A DNA stretch of 64,000 nt from Pseudoroseicyclus aestuarii (lineage in GTDB: Bacteria > Pseudomonadota > Alphaproteobacteria > Rhodobacterales > Rhodobacteraceae). The translations under genes and the position numbers were made by a program. Location: assembly GCF_003217255.1 (NCBI RefSeq), contig NZ_QJTE01000002.1, positions 780,084 through 844,083 of the forward strand. Direction: 5' to 3'. Every line of letters starts with the position of its first letter. Position 1 is the first letter of the stretch. This document shows positions 44,079 through 60,580 of the stretch, piece after piece. The notes below the pieces were generated by a model that was given only the letters and a program-made list of their open reading frames with translations, was not told the DNA's origin and did no database searches.

Positions 44079-44849
44079 ATGCCTGACGGTTTTCTGCTTT
44101 TCATCCTTGTCGGCTTTCTCGCGCAGATCGTCGACGGCGCCCTCGGCATGGCCTACGGCGTCGTGTCCTCCTCGGTCCTGCTGTCCTTTGGCGTGCCGCC
44201 GGCCGTCGCCTCTGCCAGCACCCATGCGGCTGAGGTCTTCACCACCGGCGCCTCTGCCGGCAGCCATATCTGGAACCGGAACGTCAACTGGCGGCTGCTG
44301 CTTCAGCTGATGCCCATCGGCGTGATTTGCGGCGTGGCCGGGACCTACGTTCTGACCAGCTTCGACGGCAGTGTGCTGCGGCCCTGGATCACCGCCTATC
44401 TCGGCATCATGGGTCTTTATATCCTGTGGCGGGCCTGGCGCCCCCTCCGGCGCAGGGTCGAACCCCGCGCGCCCCTCGTCGCGGTGCTGGGCGGGGCGGG
44501 CGGCTTCGTCGACGCCGTGGGCGGCGGCGGTTGGGGGCCGGTGGTGACGACCGGGCTGATCGGCGCGGGCGGCGCCCCGCGCGAGGTGATCGGCACGGTC
44601 AACACGGCCGAGTTCGTGCTCACGGTCGCCGTGTCGATCACCTTCCTGCTGGCGATCGTGACCGGACACTGGGACGGCACCGGCCTGGACCGTCACGCCT
44701 GGGCGGTGGCGGGGCTGATCCTTGGCGGGCTGGCCGCCGCGCCCCTTGCCGGCGTGGTGGTCCGGGTGATCCAGCCACGCGCCCTCATGGTCCTCGTCGG
44801 GGTGCTGATCTGCACGCTGGCCGTCTACCAGGCGACGCAACTGGTCTGA
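44079..44849 (+). CDS. TSUP (TauE/SafE) family permease
   Basis: A 256-residue membrane protein with about eight helices and the duplicated TSUP signatures: FLAQIVDGALGMAYGVVSSSVLL in the first half and GGAGGFVDAVGGGGWGPVVTTGL in the second. Relatives export sulfite or sulfoacetate, or import sulfur compounds. The Rrf2 regulator upstream fits control by sulfur or redox state. It lies between tRNA-Trp and secE. Confidence 0.9.
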   Translation: MPDGFLLFILVGFLAQIVDGALGMAYGVVSSSVLLSFGVPPAVASASTHAAEVFTTGASAGSHIWNRNVNWRLLLQLMPIGVICGVAGTYVLTSFDGSVLRPWITAYLGIMGLYILWRAWRPLRRRVEPRAPLVAVLGGAGGFVDAVGGGGWGPVVTTGLIGAGGAPREVIGTVNTAEFVLTVAVSITFLLAIVTGHWDGTGLDRHAWAVAGLILGGLAAAPLAGVVVRVIQPRALMVLVGVLICTLAVYQATQLV

Positions 44850-44915
44850 GGCCTTGAACAGCGGCCTCGCCCGCCGTATGTGCGGGCGACCCGCGACATC
44901 GCCACGAGGGGCTTC

Positions 44916-45110
44916 ATGGCCAATCCCGTCCAGTTCATCCAGCAGACCCGAGCCGAGATCGCCAAGGTCGTCTGGCCGACCCGGCGCGAGGTGGTGCTGA
45001 CCACGATCATGGTCTTTCTGCTGGCGACGATCGCCGCGATCTTCTTCTCGCTGGTGGATCTTGGCATCCGCACCGGGCTGACCGCGGTTCTCGAGACCTT
45101 CGGAAGCTGA
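44916..45110 (+). CDS. secE: Preprotein translocase subunit SecE
   Basis: A 64-residue protein with a single membrane helix (about 31-55), the short bacterial form of SecE. The conserved amphipathic helix carries VQFIQQTRAEIAKVVWPTR. The ATG with GAGGGG upstream is preferred to a GTG 12 codons earlier. SecE clamps SecY in the Sec translocon. It precedes nusG, as in most bacteria. Confidence 0.95.
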   Translation: MANPVQFIQQTRAEIAKVVWPTRREVVLTTIMVFLLATIAAIFFSLVDLGIRTGLTAVLETFGS

Positions 45111-45141
45111 CCGGGCCTGCGCCTTGCGCTGCCCGGGGGCC

Positions 45142-45168
45142 TTGCGCCCGCGGCGCTGGCGCTATAGG
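45142..45168 (+). promoter_or_regulatory. Possible nusG promoter
   Basis: A TATAGG (45163-45168) lies 15-16 bases after TTGCGC/CTTGCG (45141-45147) in the secE-nusG interval. The spacing is short, so the match is weak. Confidence 0.27.
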
Positions 45169-45306
45169 AGGCAGCGATCTACCCAGGCAATGCAGGCGGC
45201 GGCCCGAATCGGTGCGCCGCTTCGCTTTTCCCGGAAGGCGCGGTTCCCGCGCGAATGGAATGACAGGCCCCCACCGGGTCTACTGCTGACGAAGGTTAAC
45301 GACACC

Positions 45307-45840
45307 ATGGCTGCACGCTGGTACTCGGTCTCGGTCCTCTCGAACTTCGAGAAGAAGATCGCCGAGCAGATCCGCGCCAAGGTTGGCGAGCAGGGGCTCG
45401 AGGATCAGATCGACGAGGTTCTGGTCCCGACCGAAGAGGTCATTGAGGTCCGTCGCGGCAAGAAGGTGACGACCGAGCGGCGCTTCATGCCCGGCTACGT
45501 GCTGGTGCACATGGAGATGTCGGACGAGGGCTATCACCTGATCACCTCGATCAACCGCGTCACCGGGTTCCTCGGCCCGCAGGGCCGCCCGATGCCGATG
45601 CGCGACGCCGAGGTGAAGTCGATCCTCGGCCGCGTCGAGGAAGGTCAGGAAACGCCGAAGGTCCTGATCCACTTCGACATCGGCGAGCGGGTCAAGGTCA
45701 ACGACGGGCCGTTCGAGGATTTCGACGGCATGGTCGAGGAAGTCGACGAGGACAACCAGCGCCTCAAGGTGACGGTCTCGATCTTCGGCCGGGCGACCCC
45801 GGTCGAGCTGGAATTCACCCAGGTCTCCAAGCAGGCCTGA
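45307..45840 (+). CDS. nusG: Transcription termination/antitermination protein NusG
   Basis: A 177-residue protein with the NGN domain (about 1-115, RWYSVSVLSNFEKKIA and FMPGYVLVHMEM) and a C-terminal KOW domain (GERVKVNDGPFEDFDGMVEEVD). It binds RNA polymerase and links it to Rho or the ribosome. The ATG matching the family N-terminus was chosen over upstream in-frame starts. It lies between secE and the L11-L1 genes. Confidence 0.97.
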   Translation: MAARWYSVSVLSNFEKKIAEQIRAKVGEQGLEDQIDEVLVPTEEVIEVRRGKKVTTERRFMPGYVLVHMEMSDEGYHLITSINRVTGFLGPQGRPMPMRDAEVKSILGRVEEGQETPKVLIHFDIGERVKVNDGPFEDFDGMVEEVDEDNQRLKVTVSIFGRATPVELEFTQVSKQA

Positions 45841-45994
45841 GGTGCGGCCCGGCCCGGTTCTCCGGGGCGGGTTCGTGGGAGGCAGGGTGGCCGCGGCCGC
45901 CACGCCGGACCACGCGACGAAGGGCCGGGGCGGCGCGCCGCTTCCGGTGTTGGCGTAAGGCGGGGCAGGTCCCCGCAAGACAGGAGACGGCGAC

Positions 45995-46447
45995 ATGGCA
46001 AAGAAGGTCATGGGCACGCTGAAACTGCAGATCAAGGCCGGCGCGGCGAACCCCTCGCCGCCGGTCGGTCCTGCACTGGGTCAGCGCGGCATCAACATCA
46101 TGGAATTCTGCAAGGCGTTCAACGCCCGCACGCAGGAGATGGAGCAGGGCGCCCCTTGCCCCACCGTGATCACCTACTATCAGGACAAGTCCTTCACGAT
46201 GGAAATCAAGACGCCGCCGGCGTCGTTCTATCTGAAGAAGGCCGCTGGCCTGAAGCCGCAGGGCAAGCGTAACCGCCCCCGCGGTTCGGAAGCCCCGGGC
46301 AAGTCGACCGCCGGCACGGTGACGCTGGCGCAGGTGCGCGAGATCGCCGAGTCGAAGATGAAGGATCTGAACGCGACCTCCGTCGAGGGCGCGATGCAGA
46401 CCGTGATCGGATCGGCCCGCTCGATCGGTATCGAGGTGAAAGGGTAA
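45995..46447 (+). CDS. rplK: 50S ribosomal protein L11
   Basis: A 150-residue protein starting [20 protein letters not shown] with the proline-rich stretch [19 protein letters not shown] typical of L11, and the RNA-binding C-terminal domain with [17 protein letters not shown]11 forms the GTPase-associated centre with 23S rRNA. ACAGGAGA precedes the start. It is followed by rplA after 3 bases. Confidence 0.98.
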   Translation: MAKKVMGTLKLQIKAGAANPSPPVGPALGQRGINIMEFCKAFNARTQEMEQGAPCPTVITYYQDKSFTMEIKTPPASFYLKKAAGLKPQGKRNRPRGSEAPGKSTAGTVTLAQVREIAESKMKDLNATSVEGAMQTVIGSARSIGIEVKG

Positions 46448-46450
46448 ATC

Positions 46451-47158
46451 ATGGCCAAGCTCGGAAAGCGTACGCGCGCTCAGCGCGAAGCCGTGGCCGG
46501 CAAGGACAATCTCGACCTGTCCGAAGCCGTTGCCCTGATCAAGTCCAACGCCAAGGCCAAGTTCGACGAGACCATCGAGGTCGCGCTGAACCTGGGCGTC
46601 GATCCGCGCCACGCCGACCAGATGGTCCGCGGCTCGGTCACGCTGCCCAACGGCACCGGCAAGACGACCCGCGTGGCCGTCTTCGCTCGTGGCGAGAAGG
46701 CCGATGAGGCGAAGGCCGCCGGGGCCGACATCGTCGGCGCCGAGGACCTGATGGAAACCATCCAGGGCGGCACGATCGACTTCGATCGCTGCATCGCGAC
46801 CCCCGACATGATGTCGGTCGTCGGCCGGCTGGGTAAAATCCTCGGCCCGCGCAACCTGATGCCGAACCCGCGTGTCGGCACGGTGACGATGGACGTCGCG
46901 CAGGCTGTCAAGGACGCCAAGGGCGGCCAGGTGCAGTTCCGCGTCGAGAAAGCCGGCGTGATCCACGCCGGTGTCGGCAAGGCCTCCTTCGATGCCGCCA
47001 AGCTCGAAGAGAACATCCGTGCCTTCGTCGAGGCGGTGAGCCGCGCGAAGCCCACGGGCGCCAAGGGGACCTACATGAAGAAGGTCTCCGTCAGCTCGAC
47101 CATGGGCCCGGGCGTCAGCGTCGACGTGGCCTCTGCCGCCGGCAACGCCGCGGCCTGA
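46451..47158 (+). CDS. rplA: 50S ribosomal protein L1
   Basis: A 235-residue protein starting [15 protein letters not shown], with [20 protein letters not shown], the hinge between its two domains, and the RNA-binding [15 protein letters not shown]1 binds 23S rRNA at the stalk and, in other bacteria, represses its own L11-L1 message. Tightly joined to rplK. Confidence 0.98.
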   Translation: MAKLGKRTRAQREAVAGKDNLDLSEAVALIKSNAKAKFDETIEVALNLGVDPRHADQMVRGSVTLPNGTGKTTRVAVFARGEKADEAKAAGADIVGAEDLMETIQGGTIDFDRCIATPDMMSVVGRLGKILGPRNLMPNPRVGTVTMDVAQAVKDAKGGQVQFRVEKAGVIHAGVGKASFDAAKLEENIRAFVEAVSRAKPTGAKGTYMKKVSVSSTMGPGVSVDVASAAGNAAA

Positions 47159-47165
47159 TGAATTC

Positions 47166-47189
47166 GGGGCGGGCCCCATGGCCCGCCCC
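47166..47189 (+). other. Strong hairpin after rplA
   Basis: A perfect 10-bp stem (GGGGCGGGCC with GGCCCGCCCC) with loop CCAT starts 7 bases after the L1 stop. An outer GAATT/AATTC pairing could extend it. No T-run follows, so it is probably a processing, stabilising or attenuating structure between the L11-L1 and L10-L12 parts. Confidence 0.5.
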
Positions 47190-47371
47190 ACGAAATTCGC
47201 TCCGGTTCGCCGGGGCGAGTGGCGGGGAAACCCGTCCTGTCCGAGACGGAGGGCAGGGGCCCAGGCCCCGCAAGTCCTTCCTGAGATGGGGAACGAGACG
47301 GATTCCGTTCGATCGGTGCAAGCCGGTCCTTCGGGCGATCTGACCCTCGGGACCCTGATACGGACCCGAAC

Positions 47372-47387
47372 GGCCCCTTCGGGGGCC
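47372..47387 (+). other. TTCG-capped hairpin in the rplJ leader
   Basis: A perfect 6-bp stem (GGCCCC with GGGGCC) capped by the very stable TTCG tetraloop lies about 40 bases before the rplJ start, within a leader of some 268 bases. In other bacteria the rplJ leader binds the L10-L12 complex to repress translation; whether this hairpin is part of such a site is an inference. Confidence 0.45.
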
Positions 47388-47426
47388 ATATGTGAGCCGG
47401 GGGAAACCCCAAACTTGGAGTAAACC

Positions 47427-47939
47427 GTGGATAGAGCCCAGAAAGAGAAAGTGGTCGATGAACTCGGCCAGATCTTCGAAAGCTCTGGCGTCGTGGTGGT
47501 TGCCCACTACGAAGGCATGACGGTCGCCGAAATGCAGGATCTGCGCGCGCAAATGCGTGAAGCAGGCGGATCCGTGCGCGTTGCCAAGAACAAGCTCGCC
47601 AAGATCGCCCTCGAGGGAAAGCCTTGCGCCAGCATCGCCAACTACCTCACGGGCATGACCGTGTTGTCCTATTCGGAAGACCCCGTCGCTGCGGCGAAGG
47701 TGGTCGACGACTACGCCAAGAAGAACGAGAAGCTCGTTGTTCTTGGCGGTGCGATGGGCGACTCGGCTCTGGATCCGGCCGGTGTGAAAGCCGTGGCCGC
47801 CATGCCGTCGCGCGAGGAGCTTATCGCTTCCATCGTCGGCTGCATCGGTGCGCCCGCGTCGAACATCGCCGGGGCCATTGGCGCGCCTGCTTCGAACATC
47901 GCGAGCATTCTCTCCACCATCGAAGAGAAGGCTGCGTAA
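47427..47939 (+). CDS. rplJ: 50S ribosomal protein L10
   Basis: A 170-residue protein from a GTG start ([17 protein letters not shown]) preceded by GGAG. It has the L10 core ([28 protein letters not shown]) and a C-terminal helix that binds L7/L12 dimers, with the repeated segment GAPASNIA seen twice near the end. L10 joins the L12 stalk to the ribosome. Confidence 0.97.
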   Translation: MDRAQKEKVVDELGQIFESSGVVVVAHYEGMTVAEMQDLRAQMREAGGSVRVAKNKLAKIALEGKPCASIANYLTGMTVLSYSEDPVAAAKVVDDYAKKNEKLVVLGGAMGDSALDPAGVKAVAAMPSREELIASIVGCIGAPASNIAGAIGAPASNIASILSTIEEKAA

Positions 47940-48009
47940 GGCACCTGACCGCTTCCGGGGCTTGAAAGCCCCGGCGTGAGAATACACATCAACGAACGGA
48001 AACATGAAA

Positions 48010-48384
48010 ATGGCCGATCTCAAAGCACTCGCCGAACAAATCGTTGGCCTGACCCTCCTCGAGGCGCAGGAACTGAAGACCATCCTCAAGGATGAGTACG
48101 GCATCGAGCCCGCCGCCGGCGGCGCCGTCATGATGGCCGGCCCGGCCGGTGGCGACGCCGAGGCTGCCGAAGAGCAGACCGAGTTCGACGTCGTCCTGAA
48201 GGACGCCGGCGCTCAGAAGATCAACGTGATCAAAGAAGTCCGCGGCATCACCGGCTTGGGCCTCAAAGAAGCCAAGGAGCTGGTCGAGGCCGGCGGCAAG
48301 GTCAAGGAAGGCGCGTCCAAGGACGAAGCCGAAGAAATCAAGACCAAGCTCGAAGCCGCTGGCGCCAAGGTCGAACTGGCCTAA
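48010..48384 (+). CDS. rplL: 50S ribosomal protein L7/L12
   Basis: A 124-residue protein starting [20 protein letters not shown] with an Ala/Gly-rich hinge (about 34-54) and the C-terminal factor-binding domain (EKINVIK-like [20 protein letters not shown]). The second of two ATGs is chosen: GGA lies 9 bases before it and it gives the family N-terminus. The first is at 48004. L12 recruits translation factors. Confidence 0.97.
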   Translation: MADLKALAEQIVGLTLLEAQELKTILKDEYGIEPAAGGAVMMAGPAGGDAEAAEEQTEFDVVLKDAGAQKINVIKEVRGITGLGLKEAKELVEAGGKVKEGASKDEAEEIKTKLEAAGAKVELA

Positions 48385-48424
48385 GGCTCTTGCCTTCCGC
48401 CTTCGCGCGGAGCTTGCATGACAG

Positions 48425-48454
48425 GGTCGGGTCCGCGTATCAGCGGGCCCGACC
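48425..48454 (+). other. rplL-rpoB intergenic hairpin 1
   Basis: A 12-bp stem (one G-T pair) with a 6-base loop starts about 40 bases after rplL. No T-run follows. In E. coli this interval holds an attenuator and an RNase III site that set the ratio of L12 to RNA polymerase; the same role is likely here. Confidence 0.55.
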
Positions 48455-48469
48455 GAACCCGTCTTGGAA

Positions 48470-48489
48470 GGGGGCATTGCGATGCCCCC
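48470..48489 (+). other. rplL-rpoB intergenic hairpin 2
   Basis: A perfect 8-bp stem (GGGGGCAT with ATGCCCCC) with a TGCG tetraloop lies 15 bases after hairpin 1. It also has no T-run. Together the two look like a processing or attenuation region in front of rpoB. Confidence 0.5.
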
Positions 48490-48628
48490 GTCTCGGGCAG
48501 GTTTTCCGGTCGGGTGCCTCTCGGTGGGACGAGGGGCAAGAATGGACTGGACTTCCCCGTTCGCCAAGGCGGCGCGCCGTACCCCGACGGCCCGCTGCCT
48601 GCGACAGACCGGAAAGGTGAACATCCAC

Positions 48629-52771
<4,143 letters not shown>

Positions 52772-52847
52772 CGACTCACGCCGTCGTCGGGTGCGCGGAC
52801 CCCGCGCACCCGCCCTTCGCATCCCGATCGAATTCAAAGGATTCACG

Positions 52848-57101
<4,254 letters not shown>

Positions 57102-57122
57102 CCGCGTCAGCGGCATGATGAC

Positions 57123-57155
57123 GGGCCCCGCCGGGCGATCGGCGGGGCCCTTTTT
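57123..57155 (+). terminator. Rho-independent terminator of rpoC
   Basis: A perfect 10-bp stem (GGGCCCCGCC with GGCGGGGCCC) with an 8-base loop is followed by five T residues and a further TTT two bases on. It lies about 20 bases after the rpoC stop. Confidence 0.92.
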
Positions 57156-57176
57156 CTTTGGGAAGGAGGACCGGGG

Positions 57177-57461
57177 ATGAGCGATGAGAAAGCCCTGAAG
57201 GCACGGGTCTTTGGGCGGGTGCAGGGCGTCTCGTTCCGCGCCTGGACGCGCGAGACGGCCAGCGCGCTCGGCCTGGCCGGCTGGGTCCGCAACGAGAGCG
57301 ACGGCAGCGTGCTGGCGCTGCTGCGCGGCCCGGTGCCGCAGGTCGAGTCCATGCTGGCCCGCCTGCACGAAGGGCCCGAGGCGGCCCAGGTCGATTCCGT
57401 CGACACCTACGAGGTCGATCTGGACCGCACCGCCCCCATGGGCTTCGAGATCCTGCGCTAG
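57177..57461 (+). CDS. Acylphosphatase
   Basis: A 94-residue enzyme that hydrolyses acyl phosphates. The phosphate-binding motif GRVQGVSFRAWTRETA with its conserved Arg, and the catalytic Asn of GWVRNESDG, are intact. GGAAGGAGG precedes the ATG. It starts 20 bases after the rpoC terminator, so it needs its own promoter or read-through. Its end is 5 bases from the convergent glycosyltransferase gene. Confidence 0.94.
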   Translation: MSDEKALKARVFGRVQGVSFRAWTRETASALGLAGWVRNESDGSVLALLRGPVPQVESMLARLHEGPEAAQVDSVDTYEVDLDRTAPMGFEILR

Positions 57462-57466
57462 CGCCC

Positions 57467-58447
57467 TCAGCCGGCGGAGGCGGCCATGTGGTGCCGCCAG
57501 CGGGCGTCCCCGGTCGGATCCTCCCCTTGGCTGCGGCACAGCCGCGCCGCGTAATCGGCGCAGCACAGGTGATGAAGCCTGGCGACATGCGGCAGGGCCA
57601 TGGCCTCGGCGCGCATCGCGTCGAAGCGCGCGGCATGGCGCAGGGCGCTGTCGTCGAGGCAGTCCACCCTGTCGCGGATGCGGAAGTAGCGCGTCCCGTA
57701 GCGGTCCTTCATTCCCGTCGCGCTCAGCGTGCCGCGCTTGAGCGCGTAGCTCTCCTCCCAGCGCAGGGCGTAGTGGTTCATCTGCGCCAGCCGGTGCGTG
57801 ATGCGCCCCGGCGCTGTCTGCCGCACCGGGCGGTCCTGTGCGGCGAACCCCTCCAGCGCGCGCCCCTCGCAATCGACCCAGAGCGGCGGCGGGCCGGCGC
57901 GGCCATGCGGTGCATGATCGTCCCAGCGCGGGAAGGAGAGCGGATCGCGGACCAGCGACTTGAACGAGACATTGGGCGCGAAACCCGGCGGGCCGCAGCG
58001 CAGGAAGCTGCGGTGCATCGGCCGGTCCTGCCAGCGCCGCTGGCCGTCGGTGCCGAAGACCCGCCAGTGCAGCGCCATCCCGTCGAAGCCGCCGCCGCTG
58101 CGGGCGAGGAACCCAGCGATATCCTCGGCCTCGTGCAGCACCAGAAGCTCGTCGGCATCGCAGGTCAGCAGCCAGTCGGCGCGCGCCACCGCGGGATGCG
58201 CCCGCGCGGCGCGCATCGCGGTGACCTTGGCGCCGCGGTGGGGCAGGGGGCTGTGCTCCAGCCACTCCAGCCAGCCGGCCTTGGCGAAAGCCTCGAGCAG
58301 CTGGGGCGAATGGTCGGTGCAGTCGTTCACCGCGATCAGGATCTCGAAGCCGAGCATCCGGTACCAGCACACCCATTCGAGCACGAAGGCGCCCTCGTCG
58401 CGCATCGCGGCAAAGACGAGGTGGCGCTGCGCCGCATCTCTCACCAT
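57467..58447 (-). CDS. Glycosyltransferase family 2-like protein (Glyco_tranf_2_4 type)
   Basis: A 326-residue cytoplasmic protein. RDEGAFVLEWVCWYRMLGF is the start of the Glyco_tranf_2_4/GT92-like fold, VNDCTDHSPQLLEAF follows, and the DxD-type metal site is in LTCDADELLVLH. Such proteins in Rhodobacterales often act on surface polysaccharides; the sugar is unknown. It has no membrane segment. It is divergent from the DMT transporter. Confidence 0.82.
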   Translation of the reverse strand: MVRDAAQRHLVFAAMRDEGAFVLEWVCWYRMLGFEILIAVNDCTDHSPQLLEAFAKAGWLEWLEHSPLPHRGAKVTAMRAARAHPAVARADWLLTCDADELLVLHEAEDIAGFLARSGGGFDGMALHWRVFGTDGQRRWQDRPMHRSFLRCGPPGFAPNVSFKSLVRDPLSFPRWDDHAPHGRAGPPPLWVDCEGRALEGFAAQDRPVRQTAPGRITHRLAQMNHYALRWEESYALKRGTLSATGMKDRYGTRYFRIRDRVDCLDDSALRHAARFDAMRAEAMALPHVARLHHLCCADYAARLCRSQGEDPTGDARWRHHMAASAG

Positions 58448-58508
58448 GCGTCAGCCTAGGCCCACGGGGCCTCTGGCGTCCATCCCCGGCGGCTGCTAGG
58501 CGCGGGCC

Positions 58509-59417
58509 ATGGCTGGCCTGAACGACAATACGCGCGGCGCGCTTCTGATGGTGATCTCGATGCTGTCGTTCACGACGAACGACACGCTGATCAAGCTGGC
58601 CCTGCGCGACCTGCCGCTGTTCCAGTCCATCTTCATCCGCGGCTGCTGCGCGACCCTGATCCTCGGGCTGATCGCTTGGCGGATGGGGCAGCTCGGGTCC
58701 TGGCCCACGGGGCGGGACCGGACGCTGATGCTGGCCCGGACCCTCTGCGAAGCCCTTGGCACATGGTGTTTCTTCACCGCGCTGCAGCACATGCCGCAGG
58801 CGACGCTGACCGCCATCGTGCAGACCGCGCCGCTGACCATCACGCTGGGCGCCGCGCTGGTGCTGAACGAGCGGGTGGGCTGGCGCCGGATCAACGCGAT
58901 CCTGATCGGCTTTGCCGGAGTGCTGCTGATCGTCAGGCCTGGCGCCAATGCCCTCGGCGGCTACGCCATTTTCGCGCTCGGCGCGCTGGCCTGCGTCACG
59001 GTGCGCGACCTCTGTGCCCGGGCGATGTCGCCTGTCCTGCCCTCGGTTCTCGCCGCGCTGGCTGTCTCGGCCGGGCTGACGGTCTTTGCCGGGGTCGGCA
59101 GCGGGATCGAGGGCTGGCAGCCGGTCTCGGCGCCGCCCTTGCTGTTCATCGCGCTGGCCGGGCTCTGCATCGTCTCGGGGTTCATCACCGCCGTCTCGGC
59201 GATGCGCGTGGGCGAGATCGGGGCCGTCGCTCCCTTCCGCTACACCAGCCTCGTCGCGGCCCTGATCCTGGGCCTTCTGGTCTTCGGCGAATGGCCCGAT
59301 GCGCTGACCCTCGTGGGGGCGGCGCTGATCGTGGCGAGCGGCCTCTTTACGCTCTACCGCGGGCGCAAGACAGGCGCGGCGGCCGTGGCGCAGGCGGCCG
59401 AGCCGCCGCAGCCCTGA
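58509..59417 (+). CDS. EamA-family (DMT) transporter
   Basis: A 302-residue protein with ten predicted membrane helices in two EamA repeats. Typical stretches are MLSFTTNDTLIKLALRDLP, RTLCEALGTWCFFTALQHMP and PFRYTSLVAALILGLLVFGEWP. Members move small metabolites, often in export. The substrate is not evident. It stands alone just upstream of the rpsL promoter. Confidence 0.9.
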   Translation: MAGLNDNTRGALLMVISMLSFTTNDTLIKLALRDLPLFQSIFIRGCCATLILGLIAWRMGQLGSWPTGRDRTLMLARTLCEALGTWCFFTALQHMPQATLTAIVQTAPLTITLGAALVLNERVGWRRINAILIGFAGVLLIVRPGANALGGYAIFALGALACVTVRDLCARAMSPVLPSVLAALAVSAGLTVFAGVGSGIEGWQPVSAPPLLFIALAGLCIVSGFITAVSAMRVGEIGAVAPFRYTSLVAALILGLLVFGEWPDALTLVGAALIVASGLFTLYRGRKTGAAAVAQAAEPPQP

Positions 59418-59453
59418 CGCGGGCAGGGGCCTTCCGCAGGGGTTACCGCCATG

Positions 59454-59482
59454 TTGACACCCCGCGCGACTCTCCGTATAGG
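59454..59482 (+). promoter_or_regulatory. Promoter of the rpsL-rpsG-fusA-tuf operon
   Basis: A perfect TTGACA (59454-59459) and TATAGG (59477-59482) are exactly 17 bases apart. It lies about 225 bases before rpsL and 37 bases after the DMT transporter gene, in the only gap available for the operon promoter. It is the best sigma70-type promoter in the window and implies a leader of about 220 bases. Confidence 0.72.
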
Positions 59483-59707
59483 ACTTCCACTCGGGCTGGG
59501 GGCACCTTCGTCTTCGCCCTGATATCAGAGCTGAAGTGGTCACGATCCGGGCCGAAAGACGCCCCGATCCTCTGAAGGCCCACCGCATCGGATCCGCACA
59601 GGGTTCGTTCGCGGGTTTTTGTGCTTTACGGACGCGTGGAGCGCGCCAAGGAAACCGGCGGGTCCGAGCGGTCCGCGAACGAGAATGGAAGTGGGGATCA
59701 ACGCCCA

Positions 59708-60079
59708 ATGCCGACAATCCAGCAGCTGATCCGCAAGCCGCGGCAGCCCAAAGTCATCAAGTCGAAGTCGCAGCACCTCGAGAGCTGCCCTCAGAAGCGC
59801 GGCGTCTGCACGCGCGTCTACACCACGACGCCGAAGAAGCCGAACTCGGCCATGCGGAAGGTCGCCAAGGTGCGCCTGACCAATGGCTACGAGGTCATCT
59901 CCTACATCCCGGGCGAAAGCCACAACCTGCAGGAACACAGCGTCGTGCTGATCCGCGGCGGCCGGGTGAAGGACCTTCCGGGCGTCCGCTACCACATCCT
60001 GCGCGGTGTGCTCGACACGCAGGGCGTCAAGAACCGTAAGCAACGCCGGTCGAAGTACGGCGCCAAGCGTCCGAAGTAA
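59708..60079 (+). CDS. rpsL: 30S ribosomal protein S12
   Basis: A 123-residue decoding-centre protein starting [16 protein letters not shown]. The loop [18 protein letters not shown] and [10 protein letters not shown] carry the wild-type lysines whose change gives streptomycin resistance in other bacteria, so a sensitive form is expected. First gene of the str operon; rpsG follows after 12 bases. Confidence 0.98.
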   Translation: MPTIQQLIRKPRQPKVIKSKSQHLESCPQKRGVCTRVYTTTPKKPNSAMRKVAKVRLTNGYEVISYIPGESHNLQEHSVVLIRGGRVKDLPGVRYHILRGVLDTQGVKNRKQRRSKYGAKRPK

Positions 60080-60091
60080 GGGAACCGATAG

Positions 60092-60562
60092 ATGTCGCGT
60101 CGTCACGCCGCCGAGAAACGAGAGATCCTGCCCGACGCCAAGTTCGGCGACAAGGTCGTCTCGAAGTTCATGAACAACCTGATGGTGGACGGCAAGAAAG
60201 CCGTCGCCGAACGGATCGTCTACAACGCATTCGACCGCGTCGAGGGCCGCATCAAGCGCGAGCCCGTCGAGGTGTTCCACGAGGCGCTGGACAACATCAA
60301 GCCGAGCGTCGAGGTCCGCTCCCGCCGGGTCGGCGGCGCGACCTACCAGGTCCCCGTCGAGGTGCGCCCCGAGCGCCGCGAGGCGCTTGCGATCCGCTGG
60401 CTGATCGATGCCAGCAAGAAGCGCAACGAGAACACGATGGAAGAGCGTCTGGCCGGTGAGCTGGCCGATGCCGTCAACGGTCGCGGCACCGCCGTGAAGA
60501 AGCGCGAAGACACTCACAAGATGGCCGACGCGAACCGCGCGTTCAGCCACTACCGCTGGTAA
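60092..60562 (+). CDS. rpsG: 30S ribosomal protein S7
   Basis: A 156-residue protein starting [18 protein letters not shown], with [29 protein letters not shown] and the end motif [10 protein letters not shown]7 nucleates the 30S head and in other bacteria represses the str operon by binding its message. Between rpsL and fusA. Confidence 0.98.
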   Translation: MSRRHAAEKREILPDAKFGDKVVSKFMNNLMVDGKKAVAERIVYNAFDRVEGRIKREPVEVFHEALDNIKPSVEVRSRRVGGATYQVPVEVRPERREALAIRWLIDASKKRNENTMEERLAGELADAVNGRGTAVKKREDTHKMADANRAFSHYRW

Positions 60563-60580
60563 GCGGAAAAGGAGGCCAGC

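Noticed and set aside
45296..45300. TTAAC near nusG and a TTAAC near 33521 as CtrA sites
   Set aside because: Both are single half-sites without a second TTAA at seven bases, unlike the box upstream of dprA.
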